Shown: positions 53,621-62,753 of the stretch, piece by piece | Numbering within the stretch: the first letter of the stretch is position 1 | How the letters are laid out: each line of letters starts with the position of its first letter | Assembly (NCBI RefSeq): GCF_001005295.1 | Contig: NZ_LBMK01000003.1 | Location: forward strand, 813,060 to 877,059 | Length of the DNA stretch: 64,000 bases | Direction: 5' to 3' | Source: Streptomyces yangpuensis | GTDB taxonomy: Bacteria; Actinomycetota; Actinomycetes; Streptomycetales; Streptomycetaceae | The notes under the pieces: generated by a model | What the model was told of the DNA's origin: nothing | The model's database searches: none | Seen by the model: the letters and a program-made list of their open reading frames with translations, nothing else | Position numbers and translations under genes: made by a program

Positions 53621-54250
53621 TCACAGGTGTGAGGGGAACGTTCCGCCGGGCGGCCCACCGTCCGGCGGAACACCGAGGTCCCAGTCCAGCCCGTAGCGCT
53701 GGAACAGCTCCGCCCGCAGCCGGGCGGCCGGCATCGGGGCCCCGGGCAGCAGCACCGCCACCACCGCGCCCATCAGCAGGGCGCGCAGCAGCGGGTAGTC
53801 CGCGTCCACGTCCCGCGAGCCGTACCGGACGAGCGTGTCCCGCAACAGCTCGGCCAGCCGCTGCTGCTCCGGGCACCGCACGAAGCCCTCGGCCGTGAGG
53901 ATGCCCGCCATGTGCGTCCGCATCAGCAGTGGTTCGTCCCGGGCGAGGCCCAGGATCGCGTCGACGGCCCGCGCCAGCCGCTCGCGCCCGTCCTCGCTGC
54001 GAGGCTCCCGTTCCAGCGCGGCGTACAGGGTGAGGTGCATCAGCCGGTGCACGGCCGACTGCAGCAACTGCCGTTTGCCCGGGAAGTAGTACGAGACCAG
54101 GCCGCGGGCCGCGCCCGCCCGGTCGGCGATGTCGCCGAGGGTCGTCGCCTCGTAGCCGCGCTCGGCGACGAGTTCCACCGTGGACCGCAGCAGGCGCTCC
54201 CGGGAACGTCTGCGCAATTCTTCATTGACCGATGCGCTGCGCGGGGACAT
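53621..54250 (-). CDS. TetR-family regulator
   Basis: A 209-aa repressor-type protein with the N-terminal HTH TTLGDIADRAGAARGLVSYYFPGKRQLLQSAVHRL near 37-70. ATG 54250 has AGGAG six bases upstream; a longer in-frame extension lacks support. It faces the LVIVD gene tail to tail (10-base gap). No divergent partner lies next to it; the 259 bases upstream contain only the promoter region and the end of the PAP2 gene's transcript, so its target is unknown. Confidence 0.9.
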   Translation of the reverse strand: MSPRSASVNEELRRRSRERLLRSTVELVAERGYEATTLGDIADRAGAARGLVSYYFPGKRQLLQSAVHRLMHLTLYAALEREPRSEDGRERLARAVDAILGLARDEPLLMRTHMAGILTAEGFVRCPEQQRLAELLRDTLVRYGSRDVDADYPLLRALLMGAVVAVLLPGAPMPAARLRAELFQRYGLDWDLGVPPDGGPPGGTFPSHL

Positions 54251-54509
54251 GCTTACTCCTGCGTTGACTGGCTCACGGCCAATATACTCAGCGCACGGGG
54301 TCGCCTGCTCTGGGTGACACGGGGGATCATCCAGGGCAGGCCACGCCACTCACCGGCCCGCCCCGGCTCCAAGGGCCCGGCCGAGCGTCCGAGGCCGGAT
54401 GCCGGCCTCGGAGCTGCGGGGCGTTGCCGTACCGTCCGGCCCGCTCGGTCGGCCGACGGGGTTCACCGCAGAAACGACGGGGCGTGTACGCCGGTCGGCC
54501 CCGGGACCC

Positions 54510-55160
54510 TCAGCGTTCCTGCGGCCGCCGGACGGGTCTGCGGCCGCCGACGCGCACCGACGCCGCGAGGACCACAACGGCGGTGCCCAGCAGCCAGCCA
54601 CCCAGCACGTCCGAGAACCAGTGCACGCCGAGGTAGAGCCGGGTGAAGCCGACACCGAGCACCGTGACGGCCGCCGCGGCCCAGGCGGCCGGGGCCCACC
54701 CCGGGGCCGGGCGGGGCATCAGCCACAGCAGCATCCCGCACACCACCGTCGCCGTCATCGCGTGGCCGGACGGGTAGGCCGCGAAGTGCGCCCAGTCCAC
54801 CGGGTCCGACCACACCGGACGCTCCCGCCCCACCGCCGCCTTCAGCCCCTGCTGCACCACTGACGCCGCCACCACGGCCAGGGCCACCCGCAGGGCCCGC
54901 TCGCGGTCGTCGCGCCGCCACAGCAGGAAGAAGGCCACGGCGGCCAGCGCCCGCATCGTCCACGGATCCCAGACCCAGTCGGACAGCACCCGCATGGAGC
55001 GCGTGACCCCGGGGTGGGTGACGGCGTGGGCGTGCAGGTCCCGCGCCACCCGTTCGTCGTAGGTCAGGAGGGGCTGCCAGCCCGCCACCACCAAGGCGGT
55101 CAGTACCGCCACGAGCAGCGCGCAGCCGATCCCCACCCAACGAAATAGATCGTTCCGCAT
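54510..55160 (-). CDS. PAP2-family membrane phosphatase
   Basis: A 216-aa protein with about six membrane segments and the three PAP2 motifs: KAAVGRERP near 118, YPSGH near 136, and TRLYLGVHWFSDVLGG near 180. It probably removes phosphate from a lipid such as phosphatidate or undecaprenyl diphosphate at the outer face of the membrane. The C-terminus is Arg-rich. Nothing unusual is seen. Confidence 0.93.
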   Translation of the reverse strand: MRNDLFRWVGIGCALLVAVLTALVVAGWQPLLTYDERVARDLHAHAVTHPGVTRSMRVLSDWVWDPWTMRALAAVAFFLLWRRDDRERALRVALAVVAASVVQQGLKAAVGRERPVWSDPVDWAHFAAYPSGHAMTATVVCGMLLWLMPRPAPGWAPAAWAAAAVTVLGVGFTRLYLGVHWFSDVLGGWLLGTAVVVLAASVRVGGRRPVRRPQER

Positions 55161-55206
55161 AGGGCGATCCTTGCACCGGCGCCGGGCGGACGGGGCCGGG
55201 CGCGCA

Positions 55207-56151
55207 CTACGTCAGGGCGCTCAGCCCCGGTACGAAGGCCACGAGCAGGGGGATCGCCGGCACCAGCGTGGCCAGCGCCGTCAGCCGCAGCCGGCGGCCC
55301 GGCGAGAGCCTGGGCGCGGCCGACAGCAGCCTGCGCACCCGCTGCGGGACGTGCGCCTGCGGCGCCGAGGAGGCCGCGAACACCCCGCGGTCCTCGTTGA
55401 GTCCGACGAGCGCCAGCGCGACCGTCAGCCGGCCGAACCGCCGCGAGGCCATGTCGTCGGCGGCCAGCTCCACCAGCCGGTGCATCTCCGCCTCGAAGGC
55501 GGCGAAGACCGGCACCTGCGGGAAGCCCCGGGACAGCGCCCGTGAACAGTGCAGGAGCCAGTCGTGCCGGGCCGTCGCGTGGCCCTGCTCGTGGGCCATC
55601 ACGGCGTCCAGCTGGCTGCCCTTGAGCCGGCCCAGCGCAGCCGTCGTGACCACCAGCTGCGGAGCCGCGCCCGGCAGCCACCAGGCGTCCGGCCGCGGAC
55701 CCTCCAGTACGACGAGCCGTGCGCCCGCGGGGTCCTCCCCGGGCAGCAGCGGGGCCCGCTCCAGCAGTTCGCTGCCCTGGGCGCGCCGCCGGGCCCGCGC
55801 CCGCAGCACCTCGCCGGTCAGCATCGCCGCCGTCCACAGGCCACCGCCCGCGAGGGCGAGGGCGGTGACGGCGGCCCAGGGGCCCCCGGACGGGCCGAGG
55901 GCGTAGGCGTCGACGACCCCGTGCGGGGCGGCGGCGAAGAGCCGGCCCCGGACCGCCTGCCAGGCCGCGGCGGCGCTCAGCAGCATGGACAGTCCGAAGC
56001 ACAGCAGCACCGCGCCGACGACGCACTGCCACACCCACAGGGCCACGACCGGCTCCCGTTCGGGCCACTGGGCCCGGGCGAGCAGACGGGGAGCGAGCAG
56101 CGCGGTCAGGGCGCCGAGCACAAGGAGGGCTGCGGGGACCATCATGGCCAC
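55207..56151 (-). CDS. M56 (BlaR1-like) membrane metallopeptidase
   Basis: A 314-aa membrane protein with segments at about 5-25, 35-60, 85-105 and 280-310, and the zinc motif VMAHEQGHATARHDW (HExxH) near 190. M56 peptidases often work with a BlaI-type repressor, but none is adjacent. GTG 56151 and ATG 56145 are both possible starts. The DUF5134 gene lies 76 bases upstream on the same strand and the two are probably an operon. Confidence 0.88.
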   Translation of the reverse strand: MAMMVPAALLVLGALTALLAPRLLARAQWPEREPVVALWVWQCVVGAVLLCFGLSMLLSAAAAWQAVRGRLFAAAPHGVVDAYALGPSGGPWAAVTALALAGGGLWTAAMLTGEVLRARARRRAQGSELLERAPLLPGEDPAGARLVVLEGPRPDAWWLPGAAPQLVVTTAALGRLKGSQLDAVMAHEQGHATARHDWLLHCSRALSRGFPQVPVFAAFEAEMHRLVELAADDMASRRFGRLTVALALVGLNEDRGVFAASSAPQAHVPQRVRRLLSAAPRLSPGRRLRLTALATLVPAIPLLVAFVPGLSALT

Positions 56152-56227
56152 CAGCCTATGAGCGAGCGGCTACCTGCGGGTATGAGACGGGGGCATTGGT
56201 GACGCAGGACACGTTTCGCGGGCGCCG

Positions 56228-56752
56228 TCACATCGACAGCAGCATCGCCAACATCCCCATTCCCATGGCGAGTCGACAGGCCCTGACGAGCTCCGTGGAC
56301 CCGCCGTGCGCGGGGACCGGACCGCCCGCGGTGAGCAGCCGCGTGCCGCCGAGCACCACGTAGCCGGCGTAGTAGAGCAGGAGGCTCCCGGTCAGCAGCG
56401 GCAGCCCCGCGCCGTGCCCGTGGCCGCCCCCGGAGACCGTCGCGGCGCTCATGTAGACCATCGCCAGCGACCCCACGAGGTGGTGGGCGTGGTGCGCCCC
56501 GCCCCGCAGCAGCCACACGGCGTGCAGGGCCGCGGCGCAGAAGACCACGCCGAGCACGGGCTGCCGCCACGCACCGCCGTCCCCGAGGGGTACCGCCATC
56601 AGCGCCATGCCGAACCCCATCACCGCCTCCCCGGCGGCGGCCCCGCCCCGCCCGTGCGCCCGCCGCAGGCAGTACGCGCCGCTCACCGCGCACAGGAGCA
56701 CCAGCAGCCAGGAGGAGAGGGCGGCGGACAGGGACGCGGCGGATCCGTGCAC
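56228..56752 (-). CDS. DUF5134 membrane protein
   Basis: A 174-aa polytopic membrane protein with about five hydrophobic segments, a His-rich stretch (GGAHHAHHLVGSLAMVYMS) and GHGHG, and a Met-rich last helix (MGMGMLAMLL). This matches the DUF5134 family of actinobacteria. The His and Met content suggests metal contact, but no function is established. It is the first gene of the pair with the M56 peptidase. Confidence 0.82.
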   Translation of the reverse strand: MHGSAASLSAALSSWLLVLLCAVSGAYCLRRAHGRGGAAAGEAVMGFGMALMAVPLGDGGAWRQPVLGVVFCAAALHAVWLLRGGAHHAHHLVGSLAMVYMSAATVSGGGHGHGAGLPLLTGSLLLYYAGYVVLGGTRLLTAGGPVPAHGGSTELVRACRLAMGMGMLAMLLSM

Positions 56753-56882
56753 GGCGGAATCTCCCGGTTCGTCGGCGTCACCGGGAAAGATGCCCTCCTC
56801 ACACAGTGCTCACGCGGCCCCGGGATAGGCTCTCCCCGCCGTCCCAGGCATGTCATATGCCACCGCACCGAACGGAGCGCCC

Positions 56883-57422
56883 ATGTCGACCGCCCAGCCC
56901 GCAGCCCTCAGCTTCCGCAGCGCCGTCGAGGCGGACGTACCGGATCTGGTGGCGCTCGTGGAGTCCGCGTACCGCGGAGACGCCAGCCGGGCGGGATGGA
57001 CCACCGAGGCCGACTACCTGGACGGGCAGCGCACCGACCCGGACGGGGTCCGTGCCGTCATCGCCGGCCGGGACGGCGTCCTCCTCGTCGTCGAGCGCGC
57101 GAGCGAGCTCGTCGCCTGCTGCCACATCGAACACCGCGGCGACCACGCCTACTTCGGGATGTTCGCCGTCCGTCCGGGCCTCCAGGGCGCCGGCCTCGGC
57201 AAGGAGATCCTCGCCGAGGCGGAGCGCCGCGCCCGCGACACGTGGGGCGCCGGGGAGATGCGGATGACGGTGGTGAACGTGCGGGAGGATCTCATCGCCT
57301 ACTACGTGCGCCGCGGCTACCGGCGCACCGGCGAGCTGAGCCCCTTCCCGTACGGCGACGAGCGCTTCGGCATCCCGCTCCGCGACGACCTCGCCTTCGA
57401 GCTCCTGGTCAAGCCGCTCTGA
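56883..57422 (+). CDS. GNAT family N-acetyltransferase
   Basis: A 179-aa acetyltransferase with GMFAVRPGLQGAGLGKEILAEAERRAR as acetyl-CoA loop near 98-125 and a C-terminal YYVRRGYRRTGELSPFPYGDERFG, typical of a common actinobacterial group. ATG 56883 has GGAG six bases upstream; the in-frame ATG at 56850 lacks a ribosome site. Substrate unknown. It is convergent with the GDPD gene. Confidence 0.9.
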   Translation: MSTAQPAALSFRSAVEADVPDLVALVESAYRGDASRAGWTTEADYLDGQRTDPDGVRAVIAGRDGVLLVVERASELVACCHIEHRGDHAYFGMFAVRPGLQGAGLGKEILAEAERRARDTWGAGEMRMTVVNVREDLIAYYVRRGYRRTGELSPFPYGDERFGIPLRDDLAFELLVKPL

Positions 57423-57436
57423 GGACCTTCCGCCGC

Positions 57437-58129
57437 TCAGGCGGTGAAGCGTCCCGTGCTGCGGATCTCCGGGAAGTCCGTGGTGACGCCGTCCAGTCCG
57501 AGCGCCCGCGCCAGCCGCAGCTGGTCCAGGGTGTTGACCGCCAGGCCGGTCACCCGCAGGCCCGCCGCGTGCGCCGCCTCCACCCCCTCCAGGGAGATCC
57601 GGTGGATGTCCAGGGCGACCGTCGCCGCGCCCGCGGCCAGCGCGCGGCCCACGACGGCCTCGGTGCCGCCGCCGAGGGACTTCACGAACAGGGCGGTCCG
57701 CACGCCCGGCACCCGGCGGGCCGCCTCGGCGAGCACCGCCTCGTCCGCGGAGGCGATCTCCACCCGGGAGACCAGGTCGCGGCGCAGGACCAGCTCCGCG
57801 AGCGCCCCGGCCGCCGCCCGGTCCTCGACCGAGACCTGCAGCGGCGACCGGACCGCGTCCAGCACCTCCTCGAACACCGGCACGCGCTCGCCCTGACCGG
57901 CGTCCAGCCCGCGCAGCTCGGCCAGGGTCAGGTCGGCCACGGCTCCCGAGCCGTCGGTGGTCCGGTCCACCTCGGGGTCGTGCACGGCGACGAGGACGCC
58001 GTCCTTGCTCAGCCGGAGGTCCAGGGCGATGGCGTCCATGCCGGAGCGTTCCGCCCGGAGATACGACCGCAGGGTGTTCTCCGGTTCGACACCCATGACC
58101 CCGCGGTGACCGATGGTGAGGAAAGTCAA
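57437..58129 (-). CDS. Glycerophosphodiester phosphodiesterase
   Basis: A 230-aa GDPD enzyme that cleaves glycerophosphodiesters to glycerol-3-phosphate and an alcohol. Motifs: TIGHRGVMGVEPENTLRS near 5, LDLRLSKDGVLVAVHDPEVDRTTDG near 37-60, SVEDR near 98, and the end LGLDGVTTDFPE. There is no signal peptide, so it is cytoplasmic. The 191-base gap upstream contains nothing I can support. Confidence 0.93.
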   Translation of the reverse strand: MTFLTIGHRGVMGVEPENTLRSYLRAERSGMDAIALDLRLSKDGVLVAVHDPEVDRTTDGSGAVADLTLAELRGLDAGQGERVPVFEEVLDAVRSPLQVSVEDRAAAGALAELVLRRDLVSRVEIASADEAVLAEAARRVPGVRTALFVKSLGGGTEAVVGRALAAGAATVALDIHRISLEGVEAAHAAGLRVTGLAVNTLDQLRLARALGLDGVTTDFPEIRSTGRFTA

Positions 58130-58320
58130 GGTTCTCTCGCTTCCGTCGACGGCGGCTCCCCGCGCGGTCGCGGTGTCCCGACCGGCCGCGCGCGATGAGG
58201 TCGCATGCTAGTGCGCCGCTCGTGGATAGGGACCGTGCGTGCACGGCCCCGCCGAAGCGTCACCGACCGCTTCCCGCCAGGGTTGTGCGCCCCCGGGCGG
58301 CCGCCCGCGGCCCTGCCGCG

Positions 58321-58932
58321 TCACCCGGGCGTGGGCGCGTCCCCACCGGCTTGACGCCCCGCCGTCCCACCCTGCGGGGAGAGTTCCGCCAGGTCGGCCA
58401 ACAGGGCCTCGCCCAGCTCCAGTTCGGCCAGGTGCTGCCGCTCGCTCCAGCGCAGTGCCAGGGCCGGGAAGGCCCATTCCGGCACACCGGCCGCCTCCTG
58501 CGCGGCCTCCCGTACGGCGGCCAGCTCCTCCCGGGTGCGCTCCAGGTGCTCGCCGACCATCGCGCGCAGCCGCGCCGGTTCGGCCAGATGGCCGAGCCAG
58601 ACCCGCAGCAGCAGCCCGTGCTTGAGCACCGGGGGGCCGGCCTCCGTGGTGTCGGCGGCCCAGCCGGACAGGGCCTCGCGTCCGGCCGGGGTGATGGCGT
58701 AGCGGCGTTTGGCCCGCGCCTCCTCGGGTCCCGAGCGCGCTGAGGACGCGTACCCGAGTTCCTCCAGACGGCGCAGTTCCGCGTAGATCTGGCTGATGGC
58801 GGGCGACCAGTAGAAGAAGCGCAGCGAGGAGTCCGCCCACTTCTTCAGCTCGTAGCCGGTCCGCTCGCCGGGGAAGGACAGCAGGCCGAGGACGGCCCAC
58901 GCGGTCGGCGGAAGGTCTTGCTTCTTCGGCAT
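58321..58932 (-). CDS. PadR-family regulator
   Basis: A 203-aa regulator: winged helix LGLLSFPGERTGYELKKWADSSLRFFYWSPAISQIYAELRRLEELGYA near 15-65 with the KRRYAITPAGREAL wing, then a Vir_C-type helical dimerization half. The start ATG 58932 lies inside a perfect palindrome, and no ribosome site is visible upstream, so autoregulation by blocking its own start is likely. It is divergent from a luciferase-like oxidoreductase gene. Confidence 0.9.
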   Translation of the reverse strand: MPKKQDLPPTAWAVLGLLSFPGERTGYELKKWADSSLRFFYWSPAISQIYAELRRLEELGYASSARSGPEEARAKRRYAITPAGREALSGWAADTTEAGPPVLKHGLLLRVWLGHLAEPARLRAMVGEHLERTREELAAVREAAQEAAGVPEWAFPALALRWSERQHLAELELGEALLADLAELSPQGGTAGRQAGGDAPTPG

Positions 58933-58949
58933 ATGACTACTAGTCATAT
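58931..58949. promoter_or_regulatory. Perfect 9-1-9 palindrome, candidate PadR operator
   Basis: ATATGACTACTAGTCATAT is a perfect palindrome around one central base, in very AT-rich context for this genome. It covers the padR-type start codon and lies 48 bases before the GTG of the divergent oxidoreductase gene, so one protein dimer could control both. Confidence 0.75.
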
Positions 58950-58996
58950 TGCGCATTGAAGTAGGACCGGGCACGGGACGCAACCCTGGAGGCACC

Positions 58997-60118
58997 GTGA
59001 AATTCTCCGTCATCTTCGAGGCCCAGCTGGCCGACCCCACCGTCGAACGGGAACACCGGCTCATCCACGACTGTGTCGAGCAGGCCGTGTTCGCCGAGCG
59101 CATGGGATTCGACCGGATCTGGGCCGTGGAGCACCACTCCCTGAAGTGGTACGCCCACATGTCGGCACCTGAGATCTTCCTGACCTGGGTCGCGGCCAGG
59201 ACGCGCACCATACGCATCGGACACGGTGTGGTGTGCATGCCCTTCAACTTCAACCACCCGGTGCGGGTGGCCGAGCGGGCCGCCATGCTCGACCTGCTCT
59301 CCGGCGGGCGCCTCGACCTCGGCGCCGGGCGCGGCGGCACCGAACAGGAGACCTCGCTGTGCGGGGTGGACAGGGAGCGGACCGCGGCGGAGGTCGAGGA
59401 GGCCCTGCGGATCATCGGCAGGGCATGGCAGGAGGAGGAGCTGGAGTACCACGGCGAACTGATCGACATCGACCCCCACCCCATCCTGCCGCGGCCGTGG
59501 CAGACCCCGCATCCGCCGCTGTTCCTGGCGTGCAGCCGGAGCGAGACCCTGGTCCAGGCGGCCGAACTGGGCATCGGGGCGCTGGTGATGGGCTTCGCCG
59601 GCCCCGGTTCGATCGCGCAGATGCGGTCCGTCTACGACGCCGCGATCGCCGGACGCGACGGGAGCCGTTTCGTGTCCACGGTGGTGAACGACCACTTCTC
59701 CGTCCTGTGCCCGACGATCGTGCTCGACGACGGCGAGCAGGCACGGCGCATCGGGATCCGGGGCCAGCGCTTCTTCGCGCAGTCCATCGGCCACTGGTAC
59801 GGCGGTGCGGGCGTCCCGGACGAGGCGGTGGCCGCAGGCGCCGACGAGGCGGGGGAGATGCGCAGGGCCGCCGAGCAGGTGGTGGCACGGCTCCACGAGC
59901 TGGACATCCCGGTCCGGCCGACCTCGACGGCCACCTTCAACGCCGACCACGCCTACGGGACCGCCGACGACGCCATCGCGTATGTGGAGCGGCTCCGGGC
60001 GGCCGGGGCCGACGAGATCATGTGCCTGATCCAGATGGGCACGGTGGATCAGGAAGCGTGCATGGAGACCCTGCGCCACTGGGGCGAGAAGGTCATCCCG
60101 CACTTCCGGAGCCTGTGA
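58997..60118 (+). CDS. LLM-class flavin-dependent oxidoreductase (luciferase-like)
   Basis: A 373-aa protein with GTG start behind GGAGG at 58988-58992. Family marks are FAERMGFDRIWAVEHHSLKWY near 33, RIGHGVVCMPFNFNHPVRVAERAAMLDLLSGGRLDLGAGRG near 75-110, and the C-terminal GADEIMCLIQMG. Such F420- or FMN-dependent enzymes oxidise varied substrates. The next gene overlaps its stop (TGATG), so the oxidoreductase and the esterase form an operon controlled by the PadR-type regulator. Confidence 0.9.
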   Translation: MKFSVIFEAQLADPTVEREHRLIHDCVEQAVFAERMGFDRIWAVEHHSLKWYAHMSAPEIFLTWVAARTRTIRIGHGVVCMPFNFNHPVRVAERAAMLDLLSGGRLDLGAGRGGTEQETSLCGVDRERTAAEVEEALRIIGRAWQEEELEYHGELIDIDPHPILPRPWQTPHPPLFLACSRSETLVQAAELGIGALVMGFAGPGSIAQMRSVYDAAIAGRDGSRFVSTVVNDHFSVLCPTIVLDDGEQARRIGIRGQRFFAQSIGHWYGGAGVPDEAVAAGADEAGEMRRAAEQVVARLHELDIPVRPTSTATFNADHAYGTADDAIAYVERLRAAGADEIMCLIQMGTVDQEACMETLRHWGEKVIPHFRSL

Positions 60119-61239
60119 TGGCCGCCCGTCCGGAGCCCCGGGCCGCCGCAGCCCGTACCCCTTCGGAGCCCGGGGCATCGGCTGCCCGCAACCTTCCGGG
60201 CCCCGGGGTGTCCGCCCCCCGGAAGGGTCCGGAGCCCGGGCCGTCCGCCGCCCGGAACCGTCTGGACCCGGCCGCGCTGCCGTACGCCGACGCCCTCGCG
60301 GCCGCCTTCCCGGACCTCGGCCGCGGTGTCACCCGGGCCGGCGAGGCCCGGCGGATCCTCGCGGCCGCGCCGCGCCCGTCCGCCGGCCCGCCGCGCGTCG
60401 GGGCCGTGGCGGACCGGACCGTCCCCGGGCCGCCCGGCGCCCCGCCCGTACCCGTACGGATCTACCGGCCCGATCCGGGGCGGTGGCCCGGGCCCCGGCC
60501 GACGGTGGTGTTCTGCCACGGCGGGGGATGGGTCCTGTGCGACCTGGACACCCACGACCCCCTCGCGCGCCGCCTGACCCGGGCGGCCGGCGCGGTCGTG
60601 GTCTCCGTGGACTACCGCAGGGCCCCCGAGCACCGCTTCCCGGCAGCCGTGGAGGACGCCCACGCCGCGTTGTGCTGGGCCGGCGCCCACGTGGCCGAGC
60701 TGGGCGGCGATCCGGGCGCCCTGGTCGTGGCCGGGGACAGCTCGGGCGGCAACCTGGCGGCTGCCTCGCTGCTGCTGGCCAGGGAGCGCGGGGGACCGGC
60801 CGTCGCGCTCCAGGCACTGGCCTACCCCGCGCTGGACGCCGCCCAGAACAGCGGGTCGTACCGGAGCGCCGCCGAGGGCTGCTTCCTGACCGCCGCGCAC
60901 ATGCGCTGGTTCTGGGAGCAGTACCTCGGCCCCGGCGGTGATGGCCGGCACCCGCTGGCCTCCCCGCTGCGCGCGGACCCCGCCGGGCTGCCGCCCGCCC
61001 ACCTGGTGGTGGCCGGCTGCGATCCGCTGCTGGACGACGGCCGCGCGTACCACCGCCGGCTGACACGGAGCGGGATCCGGTCGGTTCTGGACACCCACCC
61101 CGGCATGTTCCACGGCTTCCTGGGACTGGCCGGGGTGCTGCCACAGGCATGTGAAGCCTTGGTGCGACTGGGCGGAGCTATCAGTTCCACCCTGAAGAAC
61201 GGGAAGACTTTCGGTGAAGCGGGGGGTGGCGCAGGATAA
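60118..61239 (+). CDS. HSL-type alpha/beta hydrolase (esterase) with repetitive N-terminus
   Basis: A 373-aa esterase: oxyanion motif FCHGGGWV near 138, nucleophile VAGDSSGGNLA (Ser near 208), catalytic Asp in GCDPLLDD and His in PGMFHGFL, all of the hormone-sensitive lipase family. The first 45 residues are a Pro/Ala/Arg-rich tract of about three 12-residue imperfect repeats with PGxSAxRN words, not part of the fold. The ATG overlaps the stop of the oxidoreductase gene. Substrate unknown. Confidence 0.9.
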   Translation: MAARPEPRAAAARTPSEPGASAARNLPGPGVSAPRKGPEPGPSAARNRLDPAALPYADALAAAFPDLGRGVTRAGEARRILAAAPRPSAGPPRVGAVADRTVPGPPGAPPVPVRIYRPDPGRWPGPRPTVVFCHGGGWVLCDLDTHDPLARRLTRAAGAVVVSVDYRRAPEHRFPAAVEDAHAALCWAGAHVAELGGDPGALVVAGDSSGGNLAAASLLLARERGGPAVALQALAYPALDAAQNSGSYRSAAEGCFLTAAHMRWFWEQYLGPGGDGRHPLASPLRADPAGLPPAHLVVAGCDPLLDDGRAYHRRLTRSGIRSVLDTHPGMFHGFLGLAGVLPQACEALVRLGGAISSTLKNGKTFGEAGGGAG

Positions 61240-61255
61240 TTTCCCGAATCGCCTC

Positions 61256-61285
61256 TTGAGTAGGAGAGCCTCGCGCGCATACGCT
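61256..61285 (+). promoter_or_regulatory. Probable vegetative promoter
   Basis: TTGAGT (61256-61261) and TACGCT (61280-61285) with an 18-base spacer resemble a HrdB promoter. It lies 36 bases upstream of the DUF6421 start and would drive that gene and perhaps the two after it. Confidence 0.5.
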
Positions 61286-61320
61286 GTGCGGACGTGAGGT
61301 TCTCCTGTGGAGGAAGTGAC

Positions 61321-62727
61321 ATGACGGAAACTCTTGTGCCGGGCGTCGGCGGTGCCGTGATATCCGCTGGGGCGCGGGTGGTCGACCACCCTGCGTGGCC
61401 CGAGCTCAAGGCCGCCGTGGAGGAGATCCGCCCCTGGCAGGCGGCCGACGGTTCCATCGACTTCGAGGCGGAGGGCGAGCACGCCCGCGCCACCGTCCTG
61501 GCCGCGGTCGAGCGCGTCATCGGCGCCGTCGAGACGCTGTCCCCGCTGCTCCCGCACGCCGCCACGTACCACAAGGCGCTCGTCGCCGACCTGCGCAAGT
61601 GGGCCGCGGACGACTTCCGCGTGCCGGACTTCCTCGACTCCCTCATGGCCTTCCATCCGGCCGCCGAGCGCGCCGACGGCCTGCAGCACCTCGTCGTCTT
61701 CCCGATGTACACGCAGAACGGCAACCCGGACCGCAACCTCGAGGCCGTCGTGCTGAAGATGGTGTGGCCCGAGTGGCTCTCCGAGCTGGAGCGCACCCGG
61801 TACGACAACCCGCTCTTCCTCGGCATCACCTTCGAGGACTTCACCCCCGGCTACGACACGCACTCCGCCGTGCTGTTCCCGGAGACCATCGCCGTCCGCG
61901 AGGCCCCCGAGCGCTTCACCTGGGGCGGCATCTTCTGCGACCGCGAGGCCGCCCGCTACCGCAAGGTGACCGCGGCCGCCGTCGACATCCTGGGCATCGA
62001 CCTGCCCGAGGACATCGCCCGCATGGTCGACGACCAGGAGCGCTGCGAGAAGGCCTTCGTCCTGTGGGACATGGTCCACGACCGCACCCACAGCCACGGC
62101 GACCTGCCGTTCGACCCCTTCATGATCAAGCAGCGCCAGCCGTTCTGGATGTACGGCCTGGAGGAGCTGCGCTGCGACCTCACCGCCTTCAAGGAGGCCG
62201 TGAAGCTGGAGTCCGAGGGCAACGAGCACGGCCGTGACGTGCAGTACGCCGTCCTCTTCGACCGGATGTTCCGCTTCCCGGTCTCCGGCGACCGCAACCG
62301 CAACTACGACGGTCTCGGCGGCCAGCTGCTCTTCGCGTACCTCCACAAGCACGACGTCGTGCGCTGGACGGACAACAAGCTGAAGATCGACTGGATGCGC
62401 GCCCCGCAGGTCACCAACCAGCTCTGCGCCGAGATCGAGGACCTCTACCGGGCCGGCATCGACCGCCCGAAGCTGGTCCACTGGTTCAAGGCCTACGAGC
62501 TCGTCTCGACCTACCTCGCCCCGCACCCGGGGTCCAAGTGGGCCAAGGGTGCCGACGCGCTCGACCTGACGCAGCCGCCGCGCAAGCTCGTCGACGACGT
62601 GCTTGCGGACGAGTTTCCGCTCAGCATGTTCTTTGAGGCGCTCGCCAAGAAGCTCAAGGGCACCATCGCCTCGACCAAGGGCATCACGGCCCTGAACGCA
62701 GAGCACGCCGAGCGGGTCGCCGCGTGA
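61321..62727 (+). CDS. DUF6421 family protein
   Basis: A 468-aa soluble protein conserved in Streptomyces, with YNPLFLGITFEDFTPGYDTHSAVLFPET-like central region (TRYDNPLFLGITFEDF), a His/Asp-containing LWDMVHDRTHSHGDLPFDPF near 255, and YDGLGGQLLFAYLHKHDVVRW. I know no function; the HDRTHSHGD stretch could bind metal. ATG 61321 follows GGAGGAA. The SDR gene starts 26 bases after its stop. Confidence 0.82.
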   Translation: MTETLVPGVGGAVISAGARVVDHPAWPELKAAVEEIRPWQAADGSIDFEAEGEHARATVLAAVERVIGAVETLSPLLPHAATYHKALVADLRKWAADDFRVPDFLDSLMAFHPAAERADGLQHLVVFPMYTQNGNPDRNLEAVVLKMVWPEWLSELERTRYDNPLFLGITFEDFTPGYDTHSAVLFPETIAVREAPERFTWGGIFCDREAARYRKVTAAAVDILGIDLPEDIARMVDDQERCEKAFVLWDMVHDRTHSHGDLPFDPFMIKQRQPFWMYGLEELRCDLTAFKEAVKLESEGNEHGRDVQYAVLFDRMFRFPVSGDRNRNYDGLGGQLLFAYLHKHDVVRWTDNKLKIDWMRAPQVTNQLCAEIEDLYRAGIDRPKLVHWFKAYELVSTYLAPHPGSKWAKGADALDLTQPPRKLVDDVLADEFPLSMFFEALAKKLKGTIASTKGITALNAEHAERVAA

Positions 62728-62753
62728 GCACTCGCCCACAGGAGGCTGCACAG

